Shown: one piece after another, positions 1-9,317 of the stretch
Position numbering within the stretch: the first letter of the stretch is position 1
Layout: every line of letters starts with the position of its first letter
From: Algihabitans albus
Lineage (GTDB): Bacteria > Pseudomonadota > Alphaproteobacteria > Kiloniellales > DSM-21159
Length of the DNA stretch: 64,000 nt
NCBI RefSeq assembly: GCF_003572205.1
Contig: NZ_QXNY01000002.1
Location: forward strand, 496,001-560,000
Direction of reading: 5' to 3'
Notes under the pieces: model-generated
Database searches by the model: none
What the model saw: the letters and a program-made list of their open reading frames with translations, nothing else
Told to the model about the DNA's origin: nothing
Program-made: the position numbers and the translations under genes

Positions 1-298
1 GAAAACCCAGGTCGTCCATTACCTGAACGACGTCTGCCGCCATGGCCCGCTTGGAATAGAGCGCGTGGTTGCCGCCGCCGGGCGGCTTGGCACTGTCGCC
101 GTAGCCGCGCAGATCCGGGCAGATCACGGTATGGCGCTCGGCCAACTTCGGCGCCAAGTCGTGCCACATCGCATGGGTTTGGGGATAACCGTGCAGAAGC
201 ACGAGGGGGTCGCCGCTGCCGCCGATGCGCAGATTGATCTCAGCATCGCGTGTCGCCACGCGGCGCTGTTCGAAGCCTTCGAAGAAGCCTGCTGACAC
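1..298 (-). CDS. Alpha/beta hydrolase, haloacetate dehalogenase-like (N-terminal part only)
   Basis: This gene reads from a GTG at 298 leftward and runs off the start of the window, so only about 99 N-terminal residues are seen. It shows the alpha/beta-hydrolase oxyanion segment HGYPQTHAMW followed by DLRGYGDSAKP and a RAMAAD helix. That spacing is very like fluoroacetate/haloacetate dehalogenases, which hydrolyse carbon-halogen bonds through an Asp nucleophile. The nucleophile region lies outside the window, so an epoxide hydrolase or esterase remains possible. A GGAAGG-like ribosome site lies just before the GTG. The hydrolase fold is sure; the substrate is inference. Confidence 0.75.
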   Translation of the reverse strand, partial: MSAGFFEGFEQRRVATRDAEINLRIGGSGDPLVLLHGYPQTHAMWHDLAPKLAERHTVICPDLRGYGDSAKPPGGGNHALYSKRAMAADVVQVMDDLGF

Positions 299-465
299 CC
301 CGACCTTCCCCCGACTGAAACCCATTCGGTGGGGTCGCCCGCCACCTTGCGGCCTAGCCTAGAGCATCCGGCGTCCAGGGGAAGGCGAATAAGACGGCTT
401 CGACGCGGCGGCAAGACCATGCCCCCAGAAACGTGAAACTCGGAAGCGCGCCGCACCGAAACGCG

Positions 466-489
466 AAACGGCGCCCCGCGGGACGCCGT
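466..489 (-). terminator. Probable terminator hairpin after the tRNA-Leu pair
   Basis: On the minus strand, ACGGCG-T-CCC pairs with GGG-CGCCGT around a GCG loop. It sits about 45 bases downstream of the second tRNA-Leu. Only TT and then a broken T run follow, so it is a weak intrinsic terminator or a processing structure. Confidence 0.4.
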
Positions 490-534
490 CTTTCGCAGTC
501 TCGAGCCCGTCGTCCCGAAGCCGGGAGACGGGAA

Positions 535-621
535 TGGTGCGGCTGAGTGGACTCGAACCACCACGGCCTCGCGGCCACAGATACCTGAAACCTGCGCGTC
601 TACCAATTCCGCCACAGCCGC
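535..621 (-). tRNA. tRNA-Leu (anticodon CAG)
   Basis: The minus strand gives an 87-nt class II tRNA with encoded CCA. The acceptor stem GCGGCTG pairs with CAGCCGC. The anticodon stem CAGGT/ATCTG encloses loop TTCAGGT, giving anticodon CAG for CUG codons. A variable arm (GGCCGCGAGGCC) and a TTCGAGT T-loop are visible. It is the second of two tRNA-Leu genes in tandem, 62 bases after the first. Confidence 0.96.
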
Positions 622-683
622 ATCACGTCGCGTCGGCAGCCCCCGTTTGGAGCCCGAAAGCAAGACCCGTTCCGACAAGGCGG

Positions 684-770
684 TGGTGCGGCTGAGAGGA
701 CTTGAACCTCCACGGGGTTTCCCCCACAGCGCCCTCAACGCTGCGCGTCTACCGATTCCGCCACAGCCGC
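684..770 (-). tRNA. tRNA-Leu (anticodon GAG)
   Basis: The minus strand gives an 87-nt class II tRNA with encoded CCA and the same GCGGCTG/CAGCCGC acceptor stem as its neighbour. The anticodon stem CAGCG/CGCTG encloses TTGAGGG, so the anticodon is GAG for CUC/CUU codons. The variable arm is GGGGGAAACCCC. It is transcribed before tRNA-Leu(CAG), and the two probably share one precursor. Confidence 0.96.
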
Positions 771-1053
771 GCGGGTCCCGCGAACAGCCCCAACCACGGA
801 CTGCCGAGGCGTCCGGCAAAACCAAGGTCAAGACCTGGCCCCAGCCGAACGAGACGGCGTATCTAGCGCGTTCACCCCGACCACACAAGAGGCCTAGAGC
901 GTTTTTCGAAGGGCAGGTAAACCGCCCCTGCGCGGCTCGACCCGGCCCATCGAGCCTGAACGGAGATTTTACGCCTCCGATCCGGTCTTTTGTGACGCAG
1001 GCCGCGCAAGGACCCTGGAGCGCGCCCTCGACGCTGCCTATAGTCCGCACGCC

Positions 1054-1389
1054 ATGAGATACTTTCTGATCGGCGGCGGTCTGTTCGGGATCCTCGCTCT
1101 GTCCCTCTACTTCGCCGTGGTTACCTGGATCGACCTGGGCGAGGTTTCGCTGGGATGGTTCGGTTGGCTGACCATGATCGTGGGATCCCTGATGGCCCTC
1201 GGCCTCGGCGGGGGCCTGATGGCGCTGGTCTTTTACTCGGCACGCCGCGGCCACGACGACGCCCACCACGATCAGGGGGTCTTTCGGCTCAGTTCCGTCG
1301 AAAACGAACCCGAGCCCGATCCGGACCCGATCTCGGACCCGAAATCCGAGCGCGGGCGAGATAACCGCCGAAAGAACGACGACGCGTGA
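1054..1389 (+). CDS. Small two-helix membrane protein with acidic-to-basic cytoplasmic tail
   Basis: This 111-residue protein has two hydrophobic helices, roughly residues 4-25 and 36-61. They are followed by a hydrophilic tail with an EPEPDPDPISDP acidic stretch and a basic end. No catalytic motif is visible and I do not recognise a named family. Its stop codon overlaps the start of the next gene in GTGA, so it is translationally coupled to the glycosyltransferase and may assist it at the membrane; that role is inference. Start is the ATG at 1054. Confidence 0.7.
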   Translation: MRYFLIGGGLFGILALSLYFAVVTWIDLGEVSLGWFGWLTMIVGSLMALGLGGGLMALVFYSARRGHDDAHHDQGVFRLSSVENEPEPDPDPISDPKSERGRDNRRKNDDA

Positions 1390-2456
1390 CGGATCTGGTC
1401 GCCCACCCCCATGAAGACCGGCCGCTGCGGGTCCTGCAGGTCATGGCCGGGGCGGCCCAGGGTGGCGCCGAGACCTACTTCATGACGCTGACCTTGGCCC
1501 TGCAGCGCGCCGGCGTGACACAGGCCGCGGCGATCCGACGGCACGGCGAGCGCCGCGCAGCTTTGAGCGATGCCGGTGTTCCCGTCACCGAACTGCGCTT
1601 GGGCGGTCCGCTCGACCTGGTTTCGCCCTGGCGGCTGAAGGCCCTGACCGCGCGTTTTCGGCCCGATATCTGCATGACCTGGATGGAACGGGCGAGCGCC
1701 AGGATGCCCCGAGGCCGTTATCTGACGATCGGGCGGATCGGTGGCTACTACAAAGCCAAGTACTTCACGCGCTGCGATCACCTGGCCTGCATCACGCCGA
1801 AGCTGGTCGAACGGATGATCGGGCAGAACTGGCCAGCCGAACGGGTACACTTTCTGCCCAACTTCTCCAAGGTGGAGCCACTGCCGCCGGTCTCGCGCGC
1901 CGATTTCGACACGCCCGAGGACGTCCCGCTGCTGCTCGCCCTTTCCCGCCTTCATACCAACAAGGCCTTGGATGTCCTGCTCCGTGCGCTGGCGCGCCTG
2001 CCCGGCGCCTATCTTTGGCTGGCTGGAGAAGGCCCGGAGCGTGCCGTGCTGGAGGCACAAGCCGCAACCGCCGGTCTGAGCGAGCGTGTACGCTTTCTGG
2101 GCTGGCGTCAGGATCGCAGCGCCCTGTTGGCGGCCTGCGACATCGTCGTCTTTCCCTCCAGGCAGGAGCCCTTCGGCAGCGTAACGCTGGAGGCCTGGGC
2201 CCACGGCAAACCGCTGGTCGCCGCGGCCGCAGACGGCCCGGCCGGTTTCGTCCGGTCCGGTGAGGACGGCTTGCTCGTCGCAATCGATTCGGTGGACGAA
2301 CTGGCGGAAGCCATCGAACGGGTCGTCACGGACCCGGCGCTGGCCGCCCGCCTGGTGGCCGCCGGGCAGGTACGCTACGAAGCGGACTTTACCGAACAAG
2401 CCGTGGTGAGTCGCTGCCTTCGCCTTTTCCGGGACCTTCTGGAACATCCCGCCTGA
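1386..2456 (+). CDS. Glycosyltransferase family 4
   Basis: This 356-residue GT-B fold enzyme likely transfers a sugar from a nucleotide-sugar donor to a cell-surface glycan acceptor. The N-terminal domain has the acceptor-side motif GGAETYF near residues 27-33. The C-terminal donor domain has LALSRLHTNKALDVLL, then FLGWRQDRSALLAACDIVVFPS and EPFGSVTLEAWAHGKP, typical of the GT4 E-x7-E region. The start is a GTG overlapping the stop of the upstream membrane gene by four bases. The sugar and acceptor cannot be told from sequence, and no wider polysaccharide cluster is adjacent. Confidence 0.88.
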   Translation: MTDLVAHPHEDRPLRVLQVMAGAAQGGAETYFMTLTLALQRAGVTQAAAIRRHGERRAALSDAGVPVTELRLGGPLDLVSPWRLKALTARFRPDICMTWMERASARMPRGRYLTIGRIGGYYKAKYFTRCDHLACITPKLVERMIGQNWPAERVHFLPNFSKVEPLPPVSRADFDTPEDVPLLLALSRLHTNKALDVLLRALARLPGAYLWLAGEGPERAVLEAQAATAGLSERVRFLGWRQDRSALLAACDIVVFPSRQEPFGSVTLEAWAHGKPLVAAAADGPAGFVRSGEDGLLVAIDSVDELAEAIERVVTDPALAARLVAAGQVRYEADFTEQAVVSRCLRLFRDLLEHPA

Positions 2457-2547
2457 AGCCACGGGACGAAGCTGAGGCGTTGCACAGCCGGCCTCGAGGC
2501 CGCATCATCCGGCGGCACAAAAAAGAAACCGTTCGGGGGCTGCGTCC

Positions 2548-2748
2548 GTGGATCTGATCTATTTTCTCGAGTCTGGTGGAACGCTGCTGCTCGCCGGCTT
2601 GATTCTGGTATTCGTCATCGGCCGCAAGAAGGCCGCCACCGGGGTCTGGCCAACGTCATTGGTCCTCGCCAATGGCTTGGTGATTTCCATGGTCGGCCTA
2701 ACGGCGCTCGGCATCGTTCTCTTCATCAAGAGCTTCAGCGGAACCTGA
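2548..2748 (+). CDS. Small two-helix inner-membrane protein
   Basis: The 66-residue product starts at GTG 2548. It has two hydrophobic segments (about residues 11-25 and 38-62) separated by a short basic loop containing GRKKAATG. No family is recognised. A strong hairpin follows its stop within about 20 bases, and the gene faces another tiny membrane gene. The length and clean two-helix layout support a real gene, but no function can be assigned. Confidence 0.55.
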   Translation: MDLIYFLESGGTLLLAGLILVFVIGRKKAATGVWPTSLVLANGLVISMVGLTALGIVLFIKSFSGT

Positions 2749-2760
2749 ATCTGGCACCGC

Positions 2761-2805
2761 AAAAAACGATCTTAGTGCATTAAAACAATGCACTAGATCG
2801 CTTTT
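2761..2805 (-). terminator. Bidirectional rho-independent terminator
   Basis: CGATCT-(T)-AGTGCATT pairs with AATGCACT-AGATCG around an AAAAC loop (2767-2800), a 14-bp stem with one bulge. On the minus strand it is followed by six T residues, so it is a strong terminator for the gene at 2850-3029. On the plus strand a CTTTT run follows, giving a weaker terminator for the gene ending at 2748. Confidence 0.85.
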
Positions 2806-2849
2806 CTCATTCAATCTCGCAGTTACCTGCAGCTCGGACTTCCTGTGGT

Positions 2850-3029
2850 TCAGCCCTTGGGCCCGAACAGCAGCCAAGCGATGAAGCCGACGAAGGGGAA
2901 AATCAGAAGCACGACGACCCAGACCACCTTCGCTCCTGTCGAAGCGCCGCTCTGCACCGTCTTGACGATGGCGTAGACGATCAAGATCAGGCCGATCAGC
3001 CCGAGAATTCCGGCGACTTCGATTCCCAT
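2850..3029 (-). CDS. PLD nuclease N-terminal (PLDc_N) domain membrane protein
   Basis: This 59-residue product has an N-terminal helix (MGIEVAGILGLIGLIL) and a second segment with VVWVVVLLIFPFVGFIAWLLFGPKG. The second segment closely matches the two-helix PLDc_N module that precedes cardiolipin-synthase domains and also exists as stand-alone small proteins. It has no catalytic HKD motif, so it is not itself a phospholipase. Start is the ATG at 3029 with a purine-rich stretch upstream. The terminator at 2761-2805 ends the transcript. Confidence 0.85.
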   Translation of the reverse strand: MGIEVAGILGLIGLILIVYAIVKTVQSGASTGAKVVWVVVLLIFPFVGFIAWLLFGPKG

Positions 3030-3191
3030 TTCCGCAGTTCCCCTATGTGGTTCGACGAATTGCGACTATCGCAGAGTCGCCCTGCTGCGGCCAGAAGTTG
3101 AAGGGGGAGTCATCGAAATCCTCCAAAGCGCAGCAAGACGTGGATGCAGGAGTCCGGTCCAGGCGGCAGAATCTCGAGGCCTCTTGGAGAT

Positions 3192-3267
3192 TGGTGAGCC
3201 CGGCTGGGTTCGAACCAGCGACCTACTGATTAAAAGTCAGTTGCTCTACCAGCTGAGCTACGGGCCC
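3192..3267 (-). tRNA. tRNA-Lys (anticodon TTT)
   Basis: The minus strand gives a 76-nt tRNA with encoded CCA. The acceptor stem GGGCCCG pairs with CGGGCTC, with one G-U pair. The anticodon arm is CTGAC-TTTTAAT-CAG, with anticodon TTT. The D-arm (AGCTCAGCTGGTAGAGC) and T-loop (TTCGAAC) are standard. Confidence 0.97.
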
Positions 3268-3400
3268 CCGAGCACGACGGTCGGGGCTGCAGCGCGTTTC
3301 GGCGCTGCTCTGGCATCGACCGACGCCACCATAGTGACGGCGCGCCGAGGGTCAAGCCGTTCCGGATGTTATCCGACGGCTCGGCTTGCGCTCTGCGATC

Positions 3401-3967
3401 TTAGGTCTCGCGCAGGGTCTGGATCTTTTTGCCGTCGCCGTCGCCGCTGCGCGACTCGAGATGGAAACGCTCGGCCAGACGCTCCGTCACCTTGGGCGGC
3501 ACGAAGCTGGAAACATCGCCGCCGAGACGACCGATTTCCTTGACGAAGCGCGAAGAGATGAACTGCTGGCGCTCGCTGGCCATCAGGAAGATCGTTTCGA
3601 TCCGGCCGTTCAGACGGGAATTCATGCCGGCCATCTGGAACTCGTACTCGAAATCCGAGACGGCGCGGAGGCCGCGGAGAATGGCGCCGGCGCCGACCTC
3701 CTCGCAGAAGTGCATCAGGAGGTTGTCGAAGGCCTGCGCTTCGATCACGGTCGAGTTGGTGTCGAGCGTGGCGATTTCCGCGCGCACCATGGCCAGCCGT
3801 TCGTCGATATCGAACAGCGGCCCCTTGCCCGCGTTGCGGGCCACGGCGACGATCAGCCGGTCGACCAGCCGCGCCCCGCGCCGGATGATGTCCAGATGGC
3901 CCAGGGTGATGGGATCGAAGGTGCCGGGATAGACCGCGATCCGCGGCTTGTGTCCCTGTTCAACCAT
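3401..3967 (-). CDS. coaD: Phosphopantetheine adenylyltransferase
   Basis: CoaD joins ATP and 4'-phosphopantetheine to make dephospho-CoA, the penultimate step of coenzyme A synthesis. The nucleotidyltransferase motif YPGTFDPITLGH is at residues 13-24, including the catalytic TxGH. Further family signatures are RGLRAVSDFEYE and the ISSRFVKE segment. At 188 residues it carries about 20 extra C-terminal residues rich in Ser, Gly and Lys compared with typical 160-170-residue enzymes. It starts at ATG 3967 after GGGGGAAGG and lies 50 bases downstream of gyrA, so the two may be co-transcribed. Confidence 0.96.
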   Translation of the reverse strand: MVEQGHKPRIAVYPGTFDPITLGHLDIIRRGARLVDRLIVAVARNAGKGPLFDIDERLAMVRAEIATLDTNSTVIEAQAFDNLLMHFCEEVGAGAILRGLRAVSDFEYEFQMAGMNSRLNGRIETIFLMASERQQFISSRFVKEIGRLGGDVSSFVPPKVTERLAERFHLESRSGDGDGKKIQTLRET

Positions 3968-4017
3968 CTGCTCAGCCCTTCCCCCGAACGAAGCGGTCTC
4001 ATCCGCCTCCTGGCATC

Positions 4018-6945
4018 CTAGGTCTCGTCCGAGGCCTCGCCGCCCTGGCCTCGTGCTTCGTCTTGACCGTCCTGGTCCTGCTGACCCTCCTGGTCCTCTT
4101 CGATGGCGTCGGCATCCTCGCCGTTTTCCAGATCCGCCACCCGCGCGACCGACACGACGTGCTCGTCTTCGGCGACACGGAACAGCCGCACGCCACGGGT
4201 CGAGCGGCTGGCAATGCGGACATCGTGGATCGGCGAGCGGATCAGCTGTCCGGCGTCCGTGACCAACATGATCTGGTCGTCCGGCTCCACCGGGAAAGTG
4301 GCGACAACGCGCGCCGGCTCGCTGCCTTTCGGCCGCGCAAGATCGATGTTGGCGATGCCCTGCCCGCCGCGCCCGGCGATCCGGTACTCGTAGGCGCTGG
4401 TCCGCTTGCCGAAGCCGTCGGTCGCCGTGGTCAGGACGAACTCTTCGCCCTCGGCCAGTTCGGCCAGACGTGCCTCGTTGAGCTCCACCGCAACCTCGCC
4501 GTCGGTTTCGGGCTCGCCCTCGGACACAGTTTCCTCGTCGGTCCCCTCGTCCACCGCACGGCGCTGCGCCGCCGCCCAGCGCAGGTAGGCGACACGCTCC
4601 TCCATCGCGATCTCCTGATGGCGGAGAATGGAGAGGGAGATCACCTCGTCGCCGCCGAGCAGCCTGATCCCGCGCACGCCGACGGAATCGCGTCCGGCGA
4701 AGACCCGCACGTCGGTCACCGGGAAGCGGATCGCCTTGCCGGCGGCGGTCGCCAGCAACACGTCGTCGTCCTCGCTGCAGACCTGCACGCCGATCAGCCG
4801 GGTTCCCTCGTCGAGCTTCATGGCGATCTTGCCGTTGGCCTTGACGCTGGTGAAGTCTGACAGGCGATTACGCCGCACCGTGCCGGCCGAGGTGACGAAG
4901 ACCGCGAAGAGCTGATCCCAGGTCTCCTCGTCCTCCGGCAGCGGCAGGTAGGCGCTGATGGTTTCGCCCTCCTCCAACGGCAGCAGGTTGACGAAGGGCT
5001 TGCCGCGCGCCTGGGGCGTGCCGAGCGGCAGACGATAAACCTTCTGCTTGTAGGCCATGCCGCGCGAGGAGAAGAACAGCACGGGCGTATGGGTGTCGCA
5101 GACGAAGAGACGGGAGACGAAATCCTCCTCCCGCGTCGCCATGCCGGCGCGGCCCTTGCCGCCGCGCTTCTGCGCCCGATAGGTCGAGAGCCGGACGCGC
5201 TTGACGTAGCCGGCGTGGGTGACGGTCACGACCATCTCCTCGCGCGGGATCAGGTCCTCGATATCGTGTTCGAACTCGGAGTCGACGATCCCGGTGCGTC
5301 TCGCCTCCTGGCCGAAGCGCTCCTTGATGTCGACCAGCTCGCCGCGCAGCAGCTCCAGCAGGTGCGGACGGGATTCCAGGATCTGCAGGTACTCGCGCAC
5401 CTTGCCGGCGAGAGCTTCCAGCTCTTCGCCGATCTTGTCGCGCTCCAGGGCCGTCAGGCGCTGCAGGCGCAGCTCCAGAATCGCCCTGGCCTGTTCCTCG
5501 GTCAGGCGGGTGGTTCCGGCCCGCTCGCCCTCCTGCGGGATGCTGATCCGCGGGTCCTCGATCAGCCGGATGTAAGGTTCGGCCCGCTGGGCCGGCCAAT
5601 CGCGCGCCATCATCTGCGTGCGTGCGGTGACCGGGTCGGGGGCGGCCCGGATCAGGACGATCATCTCGTCGATATTGTCGACGGCCACGATCAGACCGGC
5701 CAGAACGATCATGCGCTCGCGCGCCTTGCCCAGCTCGTAGGCGGTGCGTCGGCGGATCACCTCCTCGCGGAACTCGACGAAGGCCGAGATCACGTCCTTC
5801 AGGGTCATCTGGCGCGGGCGGCCGCCCTGGATCGCCAGCATGTTCACGCCGAAGGAGGTCTGCAGCGAGGTGAAGCGATAGAGCTGGTTGAGCACCACCG
5901 GCGCATCGGCGTCGCGCTTCAGCTCGACCACCACGCGCAGACCGTGGCGGTCCGACTCGTCGCGCAGGGCCGAGATGCCTTCGACCTGCTTCTCCCGCAC
6001 CACCTCGGCGATGCGTTCGATCATGCGCGCCTTGTTGACCTGATAAGGCACGTCCTCGATGACGATGCGCTGCGGGTCCTCATCGCTCGGCTCCATCGAG
6101 GTGCGCCCGCGCATCAGGATCGAGCCGCGCCCCTCGGTATAGGCCTTCAGGATGCCGCTGCGCCCGACGATCAGGCCTCCGGTCGGAAAGTCCGGCGCCT
6201 TGACGATCTCGATCAGCTCGGTCAGCGAGATTTCGGGGTTGTCGACATAGGCGCAGCAGGCCTCCAGCACATCGCCGAGGTTGTGCGGCGGAATGTTGGT
6301 CGCCATGCCGACTGCGATGCCGCCGGCGCCGTTGACGAGCAGATTGGGAAAGCGCGCGGGAAGAACCGTCGGCTCGCTGGTGCTCTCGTCGTAGTTCGGC
6401 TGGAAATCGACGGTATCCTTGTCGATGTCCTCCAGCAGGGCATCGCTGGCCAAACGGGTCAGCCGCGCCTCGGTGTAGCGCATGGCCGCCGCGGGATCGC
6501 CGTCCATCGAGCCGAAGTTGCCCTGGCCGTCGATCAGCTCCTCCCGCATGGAGAAGTCCTGCGCCATACGAACCATGGCGTCATAGATCGCCTGGTCGCC
6601 GTGCGGGTGATACTGCCCCATGACGTCACCGACGATGCGCGCCGACTTGCGGTAGGCACGGTTCCAGTCGTAGCCCTCGGTCTTGGCCGCGTAGAGGATG
6701 CGCCGATGGACCGGCTTCAAGCCGTCGCGCACGTCAGGCAGCGCACGGCTGACGATCACCGACATGGCGTAGTCGAGGTAGGAGCGCTTCATCTCCTCCT
6801 CGATCGTCACCGAGGTGAAGCCGCGCTCCCCGTCGTCGGTCGGACCACCGCCGCTTGGCGGCAGATCGCTCCCGCCGCCGTTCTGAATCTCGTCGTCCGA
6901 AAGATCGGCGTCGCCCATGCCTTGCGGGCTGTCAAAGTCGCTCAA
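4018..6945 (-). CDS. gyrA: DNA gyrase subunit A
   Basis: GyrA cuts and rejoins DNA in the ATP-driven supercoiling reaction with GyrB. The 975-residue protein has the 5Y-CAP region with [10 protein letters not shown] at 113-122 and the catalytic tyrosine in [11 protein letters not shown] (Tyr157). The C-terminal beta-pinwheel carries the GyrA box QKRGGKG. An acidic insert (about residues 790-815) and an acidic tail decorate the C-terminal domain. The best start is TTG 6945, which has GGGAAG about six bases upstream; ATG at 6918 is the alternative. Residue 118, equivalent to E. coli Ser83, is Gln, which is notable for quinolone binding. Confidence 0.97.
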   Translation of the reverse strand: MSDFDSPQGMGDADLSDDEIQNGGGSDLPPSGGGPTDDGERGFTSVTIEEEMKRSYLDYAMSVIVSRALPDVRDGLKPVHRRILYAAKTEGYDWNRAYRKSARIVGDVMGQYHPHGDQAIYDAMVRMAQDFSMREELIDGQGNFGSMDGDPAAAMRYTEARLTRLASDALLEDIDKDTVDFQPNYDESTSEPTVLPARFPNLLVNGAGGIAVGMATNIPPHNLGDVLEACCAYVDNPEISLTELIEIVKAPDFPTGGLIVGRSGILKAYTEGRGSILMRGRTSMEPSDEDPQRIVIEDVPYQVNKARMIERIAEVVREKQVEGISALRDESDRHGLRVVVELKRDADAPVVLNQLYRFTSLQTSFGVNMLAIQGGRPRQMTLKDVISAFVEFREEVIRRRTAYELGKARERMIVLAGLIVAVDNIDEMIVLIRAAPDPVTARTQMMARDWPAQRAEPYIRLIEDPRISIPQEGERAGTTRLTEEQARAILELRLQRLTALERDKIGEELEALAGKVREYLQILESRPHLLELLRGELVDIKERFGQEARRTGIVDSEFEHDIEDLIPREEMVVTVTHAGYVKRVRLSTYRAQKRGGKGRAGMATREEDFVSRLFVCDTHTPVLFFSSRGMAYKQKVYRLPLGTPQARGKPFVNLLPLEEGETISAYLPLPEDEETWDQLFAVFVTSAGTVRRNRLSDFTSVKANGKIAMKLDEGTRLIGVQVCSEDDDVLLATAAGKAIRFPVTDVRVFAGRDSVGVRGIRLLGGDEVISLSILRHQEIAMEERVAYLRWAAAQRRAVDEGTDEETVSEGEPETDGEVAVELNEARLAELAEGEEFVLTTATDGFGKRTSAYEYRIAGRGGQGIANIDLARPKGSEPARVVATFPVEPDDQIMLVTDAGQLIRSPIHDVRIASRSTRGVRLFRVAEDEHVVSVARVADLENGEDADAIEEDQEGQQDQDGQDEARGQGGEASDET

Positions 6946-7389
6946 GTGTCTTCCCTGATGTTGTCGATCTTTTGTATCGAGAGGCTGGAGGCGACCAGAA
7001 CCTGCGCTAAGCTCCTGGGGTGGGCCATCGCGCCCTCGCGAGTCGCCTCGTGAGATGTCCGAAATCTAGCAGATACCGCACCCGCGAACAAACCGGCGAA
7101 CCCGCGTAACAGCCTTGCAGGCAGCGAACTGGGGGAAAGAACGGCAGGCCGGAAAACCACTGAGGATCGCGGATTGGTTTTAAAGAAAATAATCTTTTCC
7201 AAATCAATGCACTATACAGCTTCTCTAATTCGTTGCAGGAGCAAGAAAATTCTCTCTGTCGGGTCACTTGATAAGAGGCCACCGGAGCACCGACGGCCGC
7301 GACCTTTGGCGTCGGTCTTGACGGACTTCGGAGCGTTCGGATCCGGAACCACGATTCAGGCCGCGCCGGACCGGACACCGGCCTGATCG
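6946..7389. other. Noncoding gap upstream of gyrA
   Basis: This 444-base gap separates gyrA from the divergent membrane protein gene. It holds an AT-rich patch near 7175-7240 in otherwise GC-rich sequence, which is the likely promoter region for gyrA and perhaps for the rightward gene. Short open frames across it lack ribosome sites and look like chance. I see no tRNA or riboswitch. Confidence 0.4.
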
Positions 7390-8364
7390 ATGGCGGGCCC
7401 CGAGTCCTCCGCCGCCCCCAAGGTTCCAGGAACGCCCAACCTTCCCGAGACGGCCATCGTCCTGGGCTCGGCGGTCGCGGCCGCGACCGCCCTGATCGCC
7501 CTGGCAGCGGCGGAATTCGGCGCGACGCGAGCGGACTGGCCGGGTCTTGCCGCCGCTGCCGCCGCGCTCCTCTTCACGGGCCTGGCGGTGCTGGCCGGGG
7601 CGCCGAAGGGGTGGCGCTGGGTGGGCGCCACGGTCTGCGCCCATTTGGGCCTGCATCCCTGGCTGGCCGAGGAAGCGACGCGCCGCCCCCTGACCGCACT
7701 GGCCGTCGCCGTCGTGGCTTTGACCCTGTGGATTGCGCTCGGCGTCGCGGGGGAGCGACGCCGGCAGGACTGGCGCGCCTCGGTCTTCCTGGGATTCCTG
7801 GTCGGCCTGTCGGCGCTCGTGCGCCCCGACCTGCCGGCTCTGACGCTGCCGCTGGCGGCTTTGGCGCTCTGGCTGGCCGGCGAAACGCTCCGCCCCGGGT
7901 CCAGCCTCGCCTTGTTCGTCGTGGCCGCAGTTCTCTCAACGGCCGCCGGGCTGGCTTTGCGCTGGCTGGTTTTCGGCCTGGACAGCCTCTGGCAGCCGGG
8001 CACCCTTGCTCCGTTGGCCCATTTTCTGCAGGTCAACGCCGTTGCCGCAACGGCCGGACTGTCGGCCCTGGCCCTGCTCGGCAAGCGCGCCTGGCGCCCG
8101 GCGGCGCTGCTATTCGTCCCGCTGTTGATCTTCGCCGGAATGACCCTCTGGAGCGCACCCCTGAGCCCGCTGCGGCTGGAGTCAGCTCAGGCTCTCTACC
8201 TTCCGCTGCTGCCGCTTCTGGCCGTCGCCTTCGGTGTGCTTCTGGCCCGCGCCTTGGACGCCCTTCCCTCCATTCGGCCAGCGGACGACCTGGGCAAGAC
8301 GGCTGCGCTTATTCTGGGCCTGGTCTTCATTCTGCATCTGCTTGCCCTGAACGTGACACGCTGA
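7390..8364 (+). CDS. Polytopic membrane protein, possible glycosyltransferase-like family
   Basis: The 324-residue protein is built almost wholly of Ala/Leu-rich transmembrane helices, about eight to ten, with short polar loops. The segment GFLVGLSALVRPDLPALTLPLAAL resembles the helix-loop region of membrane glycosyltransferases of the GT39/GT87 type, but the usual luminal acidic catalytic pair is not evident. It stands alone between gyrA and ssb. The start ATG at 7390 is assumed. The membrane nature is clear, the family is a guess, and truncation relative to a full-length enzyme is possible. Confidence 0.6.
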   Translation: MAGPESSAAPKVPGTPNLPETAIVLGSAVAAATALIALAAAEFGATRADWPGLAAAAAALLFTGLAVLAGAPKGWRWVGATVCAHLGLHPWLAEEATRRPLTALAVAVVALTLWIALGVAGERRRQDWRASVFLGFLVGLSALVRPDLPALTLPLAALALWLAGETLRPGSSLALFVVAAVLSTAAGLALRWLVFGLDSLWQPGTLAPLAHFLQVNAVAATAGLSALALLGKRAWRPAALLFVPLLIFAGMTLWSAPLSPLRLESAQALYLPLLPLLAVAFGVLLARALDALPSIRPADDLGKTAALILGLVFILHLLALNVTR

Positions 8365-8664
8365 GCTGCGGTGTCGCCAACGGACCGCCGGAGATGGCCC
8401 CGGCCGCTAACCTCGCCGCAACACTCTTTCCTCTATACCTGCTCGCAGTCGACAACCGTGACGGGAGTGTCAGGCGATGGATCGAGTTCTTGCGAAACGC
8501 CAGCAGCAGCAGCCCCTCGACCTAGATGGCGACGGCAGCAGGCTGGCTTGCTCCAGCTTATGGAATCCGGAACTCTGCGGCGGATCTCGGCGGCCATAGT
8601 GTCCGCTTCGTTCTTGGCAGGGGCGGACCCATGCCGGCCGGCGACCCAGGCCCCGCGCGAGACC
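8365..8664. other. Noncoding gap, nothing recognised
   Basis: About 300 bases lie between the membrane protein gene and the repeat at 8665. A short plus-strand frame from about 8476 encodes a QQQQ run and an LDLDGDG stretch but has only 40 codons, so I do not call it. No RNA structure or promoter was convincing. Confidence 0.35.
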
Positions 8665-8798
8665 AGATAGTGATCAGTCGGACCCACGTATTAGGTCCGG
8701 CGATTCCGTTAAATCCAGTCTCGATTCAGAGTGTTAGAGCATGTTGTTGATCTGCGGAACCGCGAAGCGGTCCCGTACGATCACATCATGCTCTAGAA
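8665..8798 (+). repeat. Palindromic intergenic repeat, copy 1
   Basis: This element of about 134 bases contains three successive hairpins: a CGGACC/GGTCCG stem at about 8679-8700, an imperfect palindrome around AATCCAGTCTCGATT, and a TAGAGCATG...CATGCTCTA palindrome (8734-8796) with inner GGAACCGC/GCGGTCCC arms. An inverted copy lies at 13678-13812. The terminal CTCTAGA supplies the TAG stop codon of ssb (minus strand, 8793-8795). It sits between convergent genes and may act in transcript ends or as a mobile MITE/REP-like unit. Confidence 0.85.
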
Positions 8799-9317
8799 GG
8801 GAATATCGTCGTCCAGGTCGCCGGGGCCCGGGGCTGGAGCGCCGCCGCCGTAACCACCGCCACTCGAGGACCCGCCACCCGGCGAACCGCCACCTGAGGG
8901 CGCCGCACCATAGTCGCGCTCGTAGCCGCCACCGCCGCCGGCGAAGTCCTCGCCGCCACCGCCACTCCGGCCGTCGAGCATGGTCATCTCACCGCGATAG
9001 CGCTGCAGCACCACTTCGGTGGAGTAGCGCTCCTGACCGCCTTGGTCGGTCCATTTGCGGGTCTGGAGCTGACCTTCCAGATAGAGCTTGGCGCCCTTCT
9101 TCAAAAAGCGCTCGATGACGTCGATCAGCTTGTCGTCGAAGACGACGACTCGATGCCATTCGGTCTTTTCGCGCCGCTCGCCGGTCTGACGGTCGCGCCA
9201 GTTCTCGCTGGTGGCGACCGAGAGATTGGCGACCTTGCCGCCATTCTGCATCGAGCGAATCTCGGGATCCCGCCCCAGGTTGCCGACCAGAATGACCTTG
9301 TTGACGCTACCGGACAT
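8793..9317 (-). CDS. ssb: Single-stranded DNA-binding protein
   Basis: SSB coats single-stranded DNA in replication, repair and recombination. The 174-residue protein begins [19 protein letters not shown], the classic OB-fold start. It continues with the WHRVVVFDD and [15 protein letters not shown] strands to about residue 110. A Gly/Ser/Pro-rich linker leads to the acidic tip DLDDDIPF that recruits partner proteins. The start is ATG 9317, because upstream in-frame codons lie in the uvrA promoter region. It is divergent from uvrA, a common arrangement. Its stop codon lies inside the intergenic repeat. Confidence 0.96.
   Translation of the reverse strand: MSGSVNKVILVGNLGRDPEIRSMQNGGKVANLSVATSENWRDRQTGERREKTEWHRVVVFDDKLIDVIERFLKKGAKLYLEGQLQTRKWTDQGGQERYSTEVVLQRYRGEMTMLDGRSGGGGEDFAGGGGGYERDYGAAPSGGGSPGGGSSSGGGYGGGAPAPGPGDLDDDIPF

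Noticed and set aside
5089-7053. Long plus-strand frame of 654 codons opposite gyrA
   Set aside because: It is a shadow of gyrA in a GC-rich genome; gyrA itself is fully conserved through this stretch.
6942-7202. Minus-strand frame of 86 codons upstream of gyrA
   Set aside because: It overlaps the gyrA start region, has no convincing ribosome site and reads as low-complexity basic sequence with no family likeness.
8433-8687. Minus-strand frame of 84 codons between the membrane gene and ssb
   Set aside because: It runs into the palindromic repeat and lacks a ribosome site and any recognisable motif.
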